Source: Planctomycetota bacterium (lineage in GTDB: Bacteria > Planctomycetota > Phycisphaerae > Phycisphaerales > UBA1924). Taken from it: a DNA stretch of 64,000 nt. The position numbers and the translations under genes are program-made. A model generated the notes under the pieces. The model was not told the DNA's origin, ran no database searches, and worked only from the letters and a program-made list of their open reading frames with translations. Where the stretch lies: NCBI GenBank assembly GCA_033763975.1, contig JANRJM010000002.1:186001-250000 (forward strand), written 5' to 3'. Positions 40,205 to 51,431 of this stretch are shown piece by piece; the first letter of the stretch is position 1, and each line of letters begins with the position of its first letter.

Positions 40205-41119
40205 CTACGGCAGGTTGGGCGGGTCGATGTCCGTGCCCGTGCCGCCGAAGAGGTCGTTGCGCGGGTCGGGGCCGTCGCCCGGCCCGCCGTCGGTGCGCGG
40301 GCCCGTGGCGGTGCGCGCTAGGCGGCCGTCGCCGAGCACGCGATAGCCCAGGTCGGTGAGCCCCAGCACGCCCGAGTGCCCGTCGGCGAACATGGCGGCC
40401 GCCTTCTTCGACGAGTGGCGCGCGTCCATCCCGTTGCGGTACGGCGCGGTGCCCAGGTCCGAGGTCGGCGTGAGGCGGGGCGGGTCGATCGTGTACCCCT
40501 CGTTGCCCAGGGCCGCCTCGGTGCGCCCGTCGTTCTCGTACGGGCGGCGTTGCTCGGGCGGGAAATCCGCCGACGACCCCGACGCATCGCCCGCCACCAC
40601 CGTGCGCGAGGTCTGGAGAATCGCCGACATCCGCACGGGATATTTGTGCCACACCCCGCCCGTCTGGCGGCTGTTGCCCAGGAACTGGTAGTTGTACCCG
40701 TACGTGCTGTTGCGCTCGTCGACGCGCTCGGGCGCCTCGGGGCAGACGTACACGCGGCTGTCGAAGTCCTGGCGATCAAAGTCCGTGCGGGGTTCGGCGA
40801 AGGCGTAGATGCCCACGTACCCGCCGATGCGCGCGATCCACGTCGGGCGGAACTTCAGCCCGTTGCCCACCTCGTGCCAGTTGTCGGGGCTCGACGTGCC
40901 CCCGGGCAGCCCGGGCGCGCGGTGCGCCACCAGCACCTCGCGGTGCGCGTCGGCGTACATCGTCCAGCCGGCGACCAGGTTCTTCATGTTCGACATGCAG
41001 CGGGTCGACCGCTCGGCACGCCGCGCCGACCCGAGCGAGGGCAGCAGAATGCCGATGAGCAGCGCGATGATCGCGATGACGACGAGCAGCTCGATGAGCG
41101 TGAACGCGCGACGGGCCAT
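40205..41119 (-). CDS. DUF1559-like prepilin-type N-terminal methylation protein
   Basis: 304 aa. The type IV pilin-like N terminus is MARRAFTLIELLVVIAIIALLIGILLPSL, with prepilin peptidase cleavage expected after the A/F boundary and Glu at +5. The rest resembles planctomycete pseudopilin-like proteins: MSNMKNLVAGWTMYADAHRE, YVCPEAPERVDERNSTYGYNYQFLG, VVAGDASGSSADF and the MDARHSSKKAAAMFADGHSGVLGL segment typical of this family. It is secreted or assembled by a type II-like system. TACGCT lies 9 nt before the ATG. Confidence 0.9.
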   Translation of the reverse strand: MARRAFTLIELLVVIAIIALLIGILLPSLGSARRAERSTRCMSNMKNLVAGWTMYADAHREVLVAHRAPGLPGGTSSPDNWHEVGNGLKFRPTWIARIGGYVGIYAFAEPRTDFDRQDFDSRVYVCPEAPERVDERNSTYGYNYQFLGNSRQTGGVWHKYPVRMSAILQTSRTVVAGDASGSSADFPPEQRRPYENDGRTEAALGNEGYTIDPPRLTPTSDLGTAPYRNGMDARHSSKKAAAMFADGHSGVLGLTDLGYRVLGDGRLARTATGPRTDGGPGDGPDPRNDLFGGTGTDIDPPNLP

Positions 41120-41234
41120 GGCGCCGCCAGCGTACCGCCGCCGCCGACGTGCAACGGGCCTCCCGACCCCGCGCGCGCCCGACTTTCGCGCAACCTGAAC
41201 CCGACCGCCTCGTTCCGGCAAGGCGACCGCCGGC

Positions 41235-43940
<2,706 letters not shown>

Positions 43941-44149
43941 GGGCGGCCCTCCTGCGCTCGAACCATGCAAGCCGTGCGCCGAACGCATGCCCGTCGCATG
44001 AAGCACCCCGCACCCGCGCCCCACACGCCCGGCCCGCTCGCCTGCCACAGCGGCAGCCGCAACCGCCTCCGTCCCGGCGGCGTATCGTCGGCCGGCGTCG
44101 CGACCCGTTTGGGAGCGAACAGAGTCCGTACCAGAACTTGCCCGGCGGC

Positions 44150-44179
44150 TTGACGGCCCGCGGCAGTTTCGGGTACAAC
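44150..44179 (+). promoter_or_regulatory. sigma70-like promoter of the small lipoprotein gene
   Basis: TTGACG (44150-44155), an 18-nt spacer and TACAAC (44174-44179), about 55 nt before the predicted start of the lipoprotein gene, giving a conventional leader containing AGGAG (44231-44235). Confidence 0.55.
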
Positions 44180-44241
44180 TTCAGGCCGCGCGTCGCGCCC
44201 GGACAGGGAGCGGCGCCACCGAGTCGAATCAGGAGTTTGCC

Positions 44242-44511
44242 ATGCCGCGTCGCGCTTGTGCTGCCGCTCTCGTCGTTCCCGTGCTCGCGCTCAGCGCTCT
44301 GGTCGGCTGCAGCTCGAAGGGCACCTCGCCCTCGGCCATCCGGTCCGACCTCACGCCGGAACTCCGCACGTCGTACCAGCGTCCGGAGGACATCCGGAAC
44401 ATGTACGCGCACACGACGAACGCGAACTACCGCCTGATGCGCGACGACTTCTACCGCTTCTGGCTGCTCGAGCGCCCCAGCCGCCTGAGCCTCACGCCGA
44501 TGCCGCACTGA
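44242..44511 (+). CDS. small lipoprotein (89 aa)
   Basis: MPRRACAAALVVPVLALSALVGCSSKG has a clear lipobox (LVGC, Cys at 23). The mature 67 residues are charged and aromatic (RTSYQRPEDIRNMYAHTTNANYRLMRDDFYRFWLLERPSRLS), with no known domain. CAGGAGTTTGCC precedes the ATG. It is divergent from clpB and convergent with the T2SS operon. Confidence 0.82.
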   Translation: MPRRACAAALVVPVLALSALVGCSSKGTSPSAIRSDLTPELRTSYQRPEDIRNMYAHTTNANYRLMRDDFYRFWLLERPSRLSLTPMPH

Positions 44512-44619
44512 CGTGTCGGGGCTCGGGCACCCGTCCGACCCCGCGCGCCGGGCCGTGGTTCACCCGGATACCAGGTCACGCGGCCATCAGGTCACGCGGT
44601 CACCGGCTCACGCGGCGGC

Positions 44620-45225
44620 CTAGTTCGGCCGTCGCGACGCCTTCTCGCGTTCGGCCAGGTCCTGCGCCACGCGCACCTGCTCGCGCTCGAAGATCACCCG
44701 CCACGCCGGGTCCTTCTCGACCAGGATGCCCCGCTTCACCCGCTCCAGCCCGGCGGGCGTGCTCTGGTTGAGTTCCCTCGCCGCCAGCACCGCCCCGCGC
44801 AGCGACGGCACGTGGTACGCCCCGCGCTCCAGCGAGAGTTCGTAGAGACGCAGCGCGTCCTCGTGCCACCCGGCGTTCATGTGCAGCAGCGCGAGGTTCT
44901 CGTAGGGGCGCGGGTCGGTAGGCAGCAGTTCGGCGGCACGCTGGAAGCTCGACGCCGCCTCCAGGTTCTCGCGCGTCTGCATGAGCGCGATCCCGAGGTT
45001 GTGCCACGCCGCCCCCAGACCGTCGTGATGCCGCAGCGCCTCGCGATTGAGGGAGATGGCCCGGGCCCAGTCCTCCTTGTCGATCGCCCGCTCGCCCTGG
45101 GCGGCCAGTTCCGCGGCCAACTGCGCGTCGCGCGCCGGCAGTTCGGCGTTGCCCGCCCGGCGATTCGACGCGCAGCCCGCCAGCAGCGCCACACCCACAA
45201 CGACCGCCACACGCGCGTACATCAT
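44620..45225 (-). CDS. TPR lipoprotein, last gene of the secretion operon
   Basis: 201 aa. The lipobox is VALLAGCAS (Cys about 18). Three TPR-like repeats follow (WARAISLNREALRHHDGLGAAWHNLGIALMQ; LEAASSFQRAAELLPTDPRPYENLALLHMNAG; HEDALRLYELSLERGAYHVPSLRG), then a charged helix. It overlaps the M-like gene by 4 nt (ATGATG/TGA). It resembles pilotin-type or PilW/PilF-like assembly lipoproteins that help secretins or pili, but this role is inferred from topology and context. Confidence 0.85.
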   Translation of the reverse strand: MMYARVAVVVGVALLAGCASNRRAGNAELPARDAQLAAELAAQGERAIDKEDWARAISLNREALRHHDGLGAAWHNLGIALMQTRENLEAASSFQRAAELLPTDPRPYENLALLHMNAGWHEDALRLYELSLERGAYHVPSLRGAVLAARELNQSTPAGLERVKRGILVEKDPAWRVIFEREQVRVAQDLAEREKASRRPN

Positions 45226-45797
45226 TCGGCCCGCTCCCACCGCGTGAACCGCACCGTCACGAACCACACCTGCTGCTCGGGACGCACCTTGAACGAGAAG
45301 ACCTCCAGGCTCGGGGCCTGCTCGCGCACGCGCGCGATCCAGTTCAGGATCGCGTCCAGCGAGGGGTCGCGCACGTCGTACGTCCACTCGTAGCGCACCG
45401 CGCTCGACCCGGGGCTGCTCGACTCGCGCGTGCGCGGCGCCACAACCCGGTCGCGCAGCCCCGCCTCGCGCCCCGCCCGCTCGATCAGCCCCAGCACCTG
45501 CTGCCCCGCGTCGCTGGCACGGGGCGAACTGGTGTCCGGCCCCGCCGACCGCAGCGCCTGCAGGCGGGCCGCCGTCTCCACCACACGACCCGCCGTGTCC
45601 TGCTGCGTGCGCAGCTTCGACCGCGCCGCCGCGAACGAACTCCACCCCAGGACCAGCGCGAGCACGGCCCCCGCGAGCACGAGGCCCGCCAGGAGCACGA
45701 CGTGTCGGGGCTGGTTGCTCCGCTCCGCCCGCGCCGCCACCGACGCCAGCAGCAGCCGACGCTCCTCCGCCGCGCCACCATCGGGAAGTTGCGTCAC
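45222..45797 (-). CDS. GspM-like/PilO-like type II secretion inner-membrane protein
   Basis: 191 aa from GTG overlapping the L-like gene by 4 nt. There is one TM helix (HVVLLAGLVLAGAVLALVLGW), a coiled coil, and a C-terminal ferredoxin-like domain (YEWTYDVRDPSLDAILNWIARVREQAPSLEVFSFKVRPEQQVWFVTVRFTRW). This matches the size and order of GspM, which anchors GspL in the inner-membrane platform. Sequence similarity is weak; the call is from topology and operon position. Confidence 0.72.
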   Translation of the reverse strand: MTQLPDGGAAEERRLLLASVAARAERSNQPRHVVLLAGLVLAGAVLALVLGWSSFAAARSKLRTQQDTAGRVVETAARLQALRSAGPDTSSPRASDAGQQVLGLIERAGREAGLRDRVVAPRTRESSSPGSSAVRYEWTYDVRDPSLDAILNWIARVREQAPSLEVFSFKVRPEQQVWFVTVRFTRWERAE

Positions 45798-47350
45798 GCG
45801 CCGTTTCCCCCGCTGCGCGGCGCGGGCGTCGCCCAGTCCGCCCGGTACTCCGCGCGCACCCGCCGCTCCGCCCCGCCGGGCACGTCCCGCACCTGCAGCG
45901 TCCAGTTGTCGACGTGCGAGCCCCCCACGCGCCGGAACCCCTCGAGGATCGCCTCCGCCTGCTGCGCGCTCCGAACGATCGTCACCACGCGCACCCGCGT
46001 CGTCGAATCCAGATCCAGATCCTCCAGATCGCACCCGGCGCTCGCCAGCACCAGCGAGATCGTCTCGAACTCCTGCATCACCGGCTGGGTCTGGTCCGTG
46101 CGCACGACCGGGGCCGCCGCCCGCTCCAGCCGGCGCACCTCGTCCTCCAACTGGGCGAGGGGCGTCACGCCGGGTCTGGGGCGGGCGGCCTCGGGAGACA
46201 CCTCGGCGATGAGCGCGGTCCAGCGCGCCTTCCAATCGTCCGCCGCCCGGCGTGCCGCCTCGCTCGCGCGCGACAACTGCCACACGCCGATGGCGACCCC
46301 GCCCGCCGCCACCATCAACGCCGCCGCCCGCGCCAGGTGCATCCGCCGATGGGCCGCCCCGGGCCGGTTGGCCAGCGCGGGCAACCCCGTCGACGGATCG
46401 TCCGACAGCGCGAACGCCCGGGGCGTGTCCTCCAGCGCCCGCGCCAGACGCGCGAGCGTCTCGCCCACCGGGTCCGCCACGCGCACGGCGTCGAACGGCG
46501 CTTTCGCCCACGAGGCGACCAGCGCCCGCACGAAGTCCTCGTCGCCCGCCGCCGCGTCCGGCAGCACGCCCACGACGCGCCCCGGCACGCGTCCGAGCTG
46601 CACGCCCCACGACAGCCACTCCGCCGTCAGCCGCGACGCCTCGTCGGCGCCCAGGTGCACCGCCCCGTCGGGCGCCGAGGTACGCACGCGCATCGCCCCC
46701 GCGCACAGCACGCGCCCGCCCCACGACCAGCACCACAGCAGCCGCCCCTCGGGATCGACCACCAGCACCGCGCACACCGGGCCGGGGTCGGCGAGCGGCG
46801 CGTCGCGTTCGGCCCCGCGGGGCGCGCCGGGGTCCCAGGCCCGGGCCATCGCGTGCCACAGCGTGGACACGCTCTCGACGGGCACGCGCGCCCGGTCGAG
46901 CGCATCGATGAGCAATCGGGCGGGCACGTCGGTGATGCCCAGCACCGCCAGGCGCGAAACGCCGTCGCCGCCGCGCTGCCCCAGGGCCTGCAGCGTCGCG
47001 CCCCGGTCGTCGGGCGCGTAGTAGTCGAGCGCCCCGCCCGCGGGGGGCGCACCGTCGCCCGAGCCCATGCGGGCGCTCGCCGCGACCACCGCCGGCTCGG
47101 CGCTGGGCGCGCTCAGCCACGCGCACACGCCCCCCTCGACATCGACGCAGAGCTGGGCAATGCCGGTGGACGATCGCGTGCGGTCGAGCTGCTCGCGCAC
47201 CCACGCCGCCACCGGCGGGAAATCTTCCGCCACGCCCTCGAGTGCGCCGGTCTCGGGGTAGCGGACGTCGGACCGCTCGCCCGTGAGACGGACCGCCCGC
47301 AGCCGTGCGCCGCGGTCACCCCGCGACAGAAAGAGCACCCGTGCGCTCAC
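45794..47350 (-). CDS. GspL-like type II secretion protein (actin-like plus periplasmic domain)
   Basis: 518 aa. The N-terminal ~340 residues look like the actin-like cytoplasmic GspL domain (VLFLSRGDRGARLRAVRL, WVREQLDRTRSST, VLGITDVPARLLIDALDRARVPVESVSTLWHAMARAWDPG). One TM helix is near 350-365 (ALMVAAGGVAIGVWQL), then a coiled coil and a ferredoxin-like domain (CDLEDLDLDSTTRVRVVTIVRSAQQAEAILEGFRRVGG...VRAEYRADW). GspL recruits the ATPase GspE. It overlaps both neighbours by 4 nt. No gspE is in the window. Confidence 0.78.
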   Translation of the reverse strand: MSARVLFLSRGDRGARLRAVRLTGERSDVRYPETGALEGVAEDFPPVAAWVREQLDRTRSSTGIAQLCVDVEGGVCAWLSAPSAEPAVVAASARMGSGDGAPPAGGALDYYAPDDRGATLQALGQRGGDGVSRLAVLGITDVPARLLIDALDRARVPVESVSTLWHAMARAWDPGAPRGAERDAPLADPGPVCAVLVVDPEGRLLWCWSWGGRVLCAGAMRVRTSAPDGAVHLGADEASRLTAEWLSWGVQLGRVPGRVVGVLPDAAAGDEDFVRALVASWAKAPFDAVRVADPVGETLARLARALEDTPRAFALSDDPSTGLPALANRPGAAHRRMHLARAAALMVAAGGVAIGVWQLSRASEAARRAADDWKARWTALIAEVSPEAARPRPGVTPLAQLEDEVRRLERAAAPVVRTDQTQPVMQEFETISLVLASAGCDLEDLDLDSTTRVRVVTIVRSAQQAEAILEGFRRVGGSHVDNWTLQVRDVPGGAERRVRAEYRADWATPAPRSGGNGA

Positions 47351-48219
47351 CGCGCGCCCCCGGACTGCTGCTGGCGTTCCTCAGACTCCGCCGCCTCCTG
47401 CTCGAACTGCTGCTTGGCGGCGTCCCAGATCTCGTTCTCGCCCTTGAAGCGCCCCGACGCCTTGATCTCCGAGAAGATCTCGTCCAGCCGCTCGGGCGAG
47501 TTGTCGGGCGTCCCGCGGACGCGCTTCGTCGGCCCGGGAGTGCGCGACGGCACCGGCGACCCGCCCAGCACGCCCGCCAGCGACGTGCCCTTGGCGGCCC
47601 CCGGCGCCGTCGGCCGCGGCAGGTTCTTGATCGCCATCGGCGCCGGCCCGGGCGCCGGCGCCGGCGCGGCGCGCGACAGCACCTCGCCCGTCCGCTCCGC
47701 CATCGGGATCGTCCGGCGTCCCGCGCCGTCCTCGACGACGAGCTTGTCCGGCTCCACCCGCACGATCTTCCCGCCGCCCAAGAGCGTGTCACCGGCCTTC
47801 ACGATCCGCTGGCGCTCGCCGTCTACCAGCACCGCCAGCAGCCGGCTCCCAACCGCGATGTTCGCGATATAGCGGGCCTCGGCCGGGGGCGGTGGTGGCG
47901 GGGGCGCCGCGGCGGACGCGCCCGGCGTTTCCGGCGTCGGCGACCCGGGAGCCGCCGGCGCCCGCGGGCTGTTGCCCAGCGCGCGCATCCGCGCACTCGC
48001 TGCCTCGATGTCGAGCGCCGCCTCGATCCGCGTCTCGCCGGGCTCGGTGCGTGGCGGCGGGGGCGGCAGCGTCAGCACGTCCGGCACCGGCTCGACCCGC
48101 GACACCGGCAGCCCCAGCACGCCCAGCGCCGCCCCGCACGCGAGCAGCACCGCGCCCGCGCCCGCGGCCAGGCGCGTGTTCGCCTTCGCGGCGCCGCGAT
48201 CGATGATCGGGGGCGTCAT
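47347..48219 (-). CDS. GspC-like type II secretion protein
   Basis: 290 aa. A short cytoplasmic tail and TM helix (LAAGAGAVLLACGAALGVLGL) are followed by a Pro-rich linker and a GspC HR-like domain: ARYIANIAVGSRLLAVLVDGERQRIVKAGDTLLGGGKIVRVEPDKLVVEDGAGRRTI. The C-terminal ~100 residues are Pro/Ala-rich, then a charged helix (SPERLDEIFSEIKASGRFKGENEIWDAAKQQFEQEAAES). GspC links the inner-membrane platform to the GspD secretin. The position between K and L is not the classical order. Confidence 0.75.
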   Translation of the reverse strand: MTPPIIDRGAAKANTRLAAGAGAVLLACGAALGVLGLPVSRVEPVPDVLTLPPPPPRTEPGETRIEAALDIEAASARMRALGNSPRAPAAPGSPTPETPGASAAAPPPPPPPAEARYIANIAVGSRLLAVLVDGERQRIVKAGDTLLGGGKIVRVEPDKLVVEDGAGRRTIPMAERTGEVLSRAAPAPAPGPAPMAIKNLPRPTAPGAAKGTSLAGVLGGSPVPSRTPGPTKRVRGTPDNSPERLDEIFSEIKASGRFKGENEIWDAAKQQFEQEAAESEERQQQSGGAR

Positions 48220-49067
48220 GGTGCGTCTCCCATTGGCATCTCGTCAGGATACGGAACCTCGGCGACGCGTTCCCAGCCGAAGATCGCCACGCTCCGCTGC
48301 ACCATGTTCGCGCGGTCGCCCCCGGCCCGCGCGCGGACGAAGATCGCCCACGCCCGGTACTCGACCGGCTGCGCCCGCACCCGCCCGGAATCAAGCACCG
48401 CCCGCACGCGCCAGAGCGTGGGCGTCGCCGTCAGCAGCGCGTGCGCCCGCTGCTTCTGCTCGTCGGACAGCTCCGAGCCCGAGATCAGGTTGCGCAGCCC
48501 TTCCTCGTCGATGAACCCCTCCGCGCGCCGACGCGCCGCGATGTCGCCCGCCAGCCCGCTCGCCGCGCCCCCGCCCGTGATCGCCCCCAGCGCCGCCTGC
48601 AGCACCGCCTCGGGCGCCGTGTTCACGCTCACCGACAGCGGGCCCTCCTCGCGCGTCATGCGCGTCGCGTCCTCGGGCGATGCCTCCACGAGGCGCCGCA
48701 GCAGGTCTCGCCCGAGCGTGAAGTTCTCCTGCCCCAGCCCCGACAGGTTTGACAGCGCCGGCCCCTGCCCGTCTTCCAGGTAGATCGACAGCACCTCGCC
48801 GCCCGCCACGCGCAGGTCCGCCAGCTTCCCGTCCCGGTCCAGCGCCTGCCCGATCGTCCCCTGCTTGCGCTGCGCCAGCAGGTTGAGCGCCTCGCTCAGC
48901 CCGCGCGTCGCATGCCCGAACGCGTACGCGTCGATCTGACGCTGCGCCGTGCGCTGGTCCGCCCCGTGACGCTGCAGCATCACCGCCAGCATCGTCGTGC
49001 ACACGACCACCAGCAGCAGCGCCAGGGGCAGCGCGAACGCGCCGCGATGACGCGCGAGGGTGCTCAC
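48216..49067 (-). CDS. GspK-like minor pseudopilin
   Basis: 283 aa from GTG overlapping the J-like gene by 4 nt. The N terminus VSTLARHRGAFALPLALLLVVVCTTMLAVML is GspK-like: a hydrophobic helix after a short basic leader, lacking Glu5 as in GspK. The body has the GspK features of an alpha-helical insertion (LSISLYLEDGQGPALSNLSG-type, ...AAPEAVLQAALGAITGGG..., AARRRAEGFIDEEGLRNLISGSELSDEQKQRAHALLTATPTLWRVRAVLDSGR). It caps the pseudopilus tip with I and J. Confidence 0.82.
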   Translation of the reverse strand: MSTLARHRGAFALPLALLLVVVCTTMLAVMLQRHGADQRTAQRQIDAYAFGHATRGLSEALNLLAQRKQGTIGQALDRDGKLADLRVAGGEVLSIYLEDGQGPALSNLSGLGQENFTLGRDLLRRLVEASPEDATRMTREEGPLSVSVNTAPEAVLQAALGAITGGGAASGLAGDIAARRRAEGFIDEEGLRNLISGSELSDEQKQRAHALLTATPTLWRVRAVLDSGRVRAQPVEYRAWAIFVRARAGGDRANMVQRSVAIFGWERVAEVPYPDEMPMGDAP

Positions 49068-50167
49068 TTGGCCCCCCCCTTCCCGCCGCCCTTGTCGCCA
49101 CCCTTGCCCCCGCCGGTGCCCCCGCCGGTGCCGCCCCCGCCCGCGCCGCCGGCCCCGGAACCGAAGCCGCCCCCGCCCCCAGCGCCCGACGGCCTGGCCA
49201 CCTCGCCCGGCGCGGGCGGCGCCTCGGGCGGCCGCGCCGACTCGGGCCCGTACGAGCCGTCCGTCTCGAACATGTACTTCGCCCGCAGCCCCGCGCCCGT
49301 CTCGATCTCCAACTCCACGTACGCCGGCAACGCCTGGCGCGTCGCCGCCTCGAACGCCACCTTCCGCTCGCGATCGTCGAAGAACGTCCACCGCGCGTAC
49401 CGGATGTTCGCCGCCACCTGGTACGCCTCGCCCAGCACCGGCGACGGCGGCGACGGGTCGTCCACGTACTCGCCCCGCGCCGGCAGCGGCACCCACCACA
49501 ACTCCCACAAGATCGGCGTCTCCGTCGGTCCGCCGCTCAGCGCGCGGATCGCCTCGAGATCACCCTGCGCCCCGCGGCTTCCCTGCGGCCAGAACTCGAA
49601 CGCCCCCCGCACCGCCCGCACCGGCGCCTGCGCCTCCTCCACATCCGCATCCGCCGCCGCGCTCGCTCCACGCTCGTCCTTCGCCACGTCGTCGGCCGAT
49701 CGCCGCGCCCGACGCGTCGTCCCATCCACCCACCGCCACAGGTCCCGCGATGAATCCGGCACCGGCGAATCCATCAGCACCGCTTCCAGCCGCTGCACCG
49801 CGTAGACCCCCGGATCGTCGCGACGCGACATCATGATCCCCGCGACACGCGGGTCGGCCTCCAAGATCACCCGGGGCGTCAGCAGCCGCTCCTCCGCCTC
49901 CCCCTCCGCCTCCGTGCCCGTCTCGCGCGCCCGCGCGGTCGGGGTCGCTCGCGGACGCGTCGCCCGCGGCGTCATCAGGAACGACAGCGTCGCCCGCTGC
50001 ATCACCAGCCGCACCTGCGCCAGGTCCGAGCCCTGCTCCGCCCGCACCCCCAGCAGCCGATCCGTCCGCTCCATCGACATGAACATCATCATCGCGACGA
50101 GCACCAGCCCGCTCGCGATCGCGACGGCCAGCGTCATCTCCAGCAGCGTGAACGCGCGTCGCTTCAC
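49064..50167 (-). CDS. GspJ-like minor pseudopilin with Gly/Lys-rich tail
   Basis: 367 aa. The prepilin signal is MKRRAFTLLEMTLAVAIASGLVLVAMMMFM (cleavage at the A/F junction, Glu at +5). Coiled and beta-rich segments follow (GVYAVQRLEAVLMDSPVPDSSRDLWRWVDG, GAFEFWPQG, LWELWWVPLPARGEYVDDPS). The last ~45 residues are low-complexity: a run of Gly with Ala, Ser, Thr, Asp and Lys (GGGTGGGKGGDKGGGKGGAK). The internal acidic region at 155-185 is also an insertion relative to ~200-aa GspJ proteins. It overlaps the I-like gene by 4 nt. Confidence 0.84.
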   Translation of the reverse strand: MKRRAFTLLEMTLAVAIASGLVLVAMMMFMSMERTDRLLGVRAEQGSDLAQVRLVMQRATLSFLMTPRATRPRATPTARARETGTEAEGEAEERLLTPRVILEADPRVAGIMMSRRDDPGVYAVQRLEAVLMDSPVPDSSRDLWRWVDGTTRRARRSADDVAKDERGASAAADADVEEAQAPVRAVRGAFEFWPQGSRGAQGDLEAIRALSGGPTETPILWELWWVPLPARGEYVDDPSPPSPVLGEAYQVAANIRYARWTFFDDRERKVAFEAATRQALPAYVELEIETGAGLRAKYMFETDGSYGPESARPPEAPPAPGEVARPSGAGGGGGFGSGAGGAGGGGTGGGTGGGKGGDKGGGKGGAK

Positions 50168-50841
50168 TTGGGCCGCTCCCCGCCCGCGGCCCCGCCCGGC
50201 GAACGCGCCGGCGCACGCTCGCGCCGCGACCCGCCCCCGCTGTTCGAGAACCGGGCGATCTCCTCCATGAAGCGCTGGTAGCGCGCGCTCCCGGGCGTGC
50301 CGAAGATGTGCTCGATCGTGTCGGGGTTGCGCATCCCCAGCGGATCGATCAGGCGTCCCATGCTCGCGTGGGGCACCAGCGCATCAAACACGTACGACCC
50401 GCCGGATTCCTCCGCCAGCCACACCCGCACCCCCACGTGCTCCAGCCGGTCGTCCGTCACGGAGACATTCGTCGGGCCCGCGTTCTCCTGGATGAACTCC
50501 GGATTCGCCCACACGCGCTCGACCGGCGTGCGCTCAAGCTCCCAGCGGAAGCGCTCGCCCTCGTACTCCACGGGGTACGACGGCGGGGGCATGGTGTCCG
50601 GGTCGTCGAGGTACTGCAGGATCAGCCGGTTGGCGACCTCGGCGCACGCGAGACGCTGGCGCTGGCGCACCTGCCCGGCGATCATGGAGTTGAACGCGCT
50701 GAACATCACCGCCGCCAGCAGGGCGAGGATGACCGTCGCGCCGATCGTCTCCATGAACGTGAGCCCGCGGCGCCACGCGAGCGTCGTGCCGAGCCTGCCG
50801 CGCCGAGTTCCACCCGGGCCGCCGCGTGTCACCGGTTGCAC
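50164..50841 (-). CDS. GspI-like minor pseudopilin
   Basis: About 225 aa. The pilin-like segment RRGLTFMETIGATVILALLAAVMFSAFNSMIAGQVRQRQRLACAEVANRLILQYL is preceded by a longer basic leader (~24 residues from GTG 50841). GTG 50832 and, in the overlapping arrangement seen at the other six junctions, a CTG at 50856 (4-nt overlap with gspG) are alternative starts. The C-terminal region is beta-rich, ending in an RGRE-rich basic tail. Confidence 0.8.
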   Translation of the reverse strand: MQPVTRGGPGGTRRGRLGTTLAWRRGLTFMETIGATVILALLAAVMFSAFNSMIAGQVRQRQRLACAEVANRLILQYLDDPDTMPPPSYPVEYEGERFRWELERTPVERVWANPEFIQENAGPTNVSVTDDRLEHVGVRVWLAEESGGSYVFDALVPHASMGRLIDPLGMRNPDTIEHIFGTPGSARYQRFMEEIARFSNSGGGSRRERAPARSPGGAAGGERPK

Positions 50842-50852
50842 CCCGAACCCGG

Positions 50853-51272
50853 TCAGTTGGACCCGGGCGATTCCTGGTTGATGCGCCAGACGTCGACGTC
50901 GTCCTCGTCGCCCAACTGCCCGTTCTCGCCCGCCGAGCCCAGGACGTACTTGTGGGCGCCGGCCGGACGCGGATCGTAGACGAGCGGCTTGTCCCAGCCG
51001 TCGCGCAACTTCCCGTCCTCCAGGAACTTGGCCGTCACGAGCGTGCGCAGGTCCGGCGGATAGGCGCTGTAGTTCAGGTGGTACGACTCGATTTGGTTCT
51101 TCACGGTCGTCAGCGTCATCTCCGTCGCACGCCGCTTGGACCGCTCGCCCGCGCCCGCCAGACTGACCGCCGCCACCGCGATCAGGACGCCCATGATCGC
51201 GATCACGAGCGTGAGCTCGAGGAGCGAGAAACCCGGACGTGCCGGCACGACGGCGGCGGTGCTGCGCTGCAT
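50853..51272 (-). CDS. gspG: GspG-type major pseudopilin
   Basis: 139 aa. The leader is followed by PGFSLLELTLVIAIMGVLIAVAAVSLAG (cleavage G/F, Glu at +5), then MTLTTVKNQIESYHLNYSAYPPDLRTLV, GWDKPLVYDPRPAGAHKYVLGSAGENGQLGDEDDVDVW: the C-terminal G-S-x-G-x-D-G-x-x-G-G-x-x-x-D-D-I region that binds calcium in GspG. It is the structural subunit of the pseudopilus and first gene of the operon. GGGAG lies 10 nt before the ATG; a TAGACT is further upstream at 51322-51317. Confidence 0.93.
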   Translation of the reverse strand: MQRSTAAVVPARPGFSLLELTLVIAIMGVLIAVAAVSLAGAGERSKRRATEMTLTTVKNQIESYHLNYSAYPPDLRTLVTAKFLEDGKLRDGWDKPLVYDPRPAGAHKYVLGSAGENGQLGDEDDVDVWRINQESPGSN

Positions 51273-51431
51273 GAGATCGTCTCCCGCGGCGTCCCCCCCG
51301 GGGGGGCACGCGTCAAAGTCTACCCCGCCTCCGGTATTCGCCCATGAATACGGGGCGCTCGGAGGAAATCCGGACCTGCCCACGCCGCAGAATCCGCACC
51401 CCTTCCCCCCGTTCACCCGTACACTCCGTCC

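Noticed and set aside
43941-44149. CIRCE-type heat-shock operator upstream of clpB
   Set aside because: No TTAGCACTC-N9-GAGTGCTAA-like inverted repeat is present; clpB has only a strong Shine-Dalgarno.
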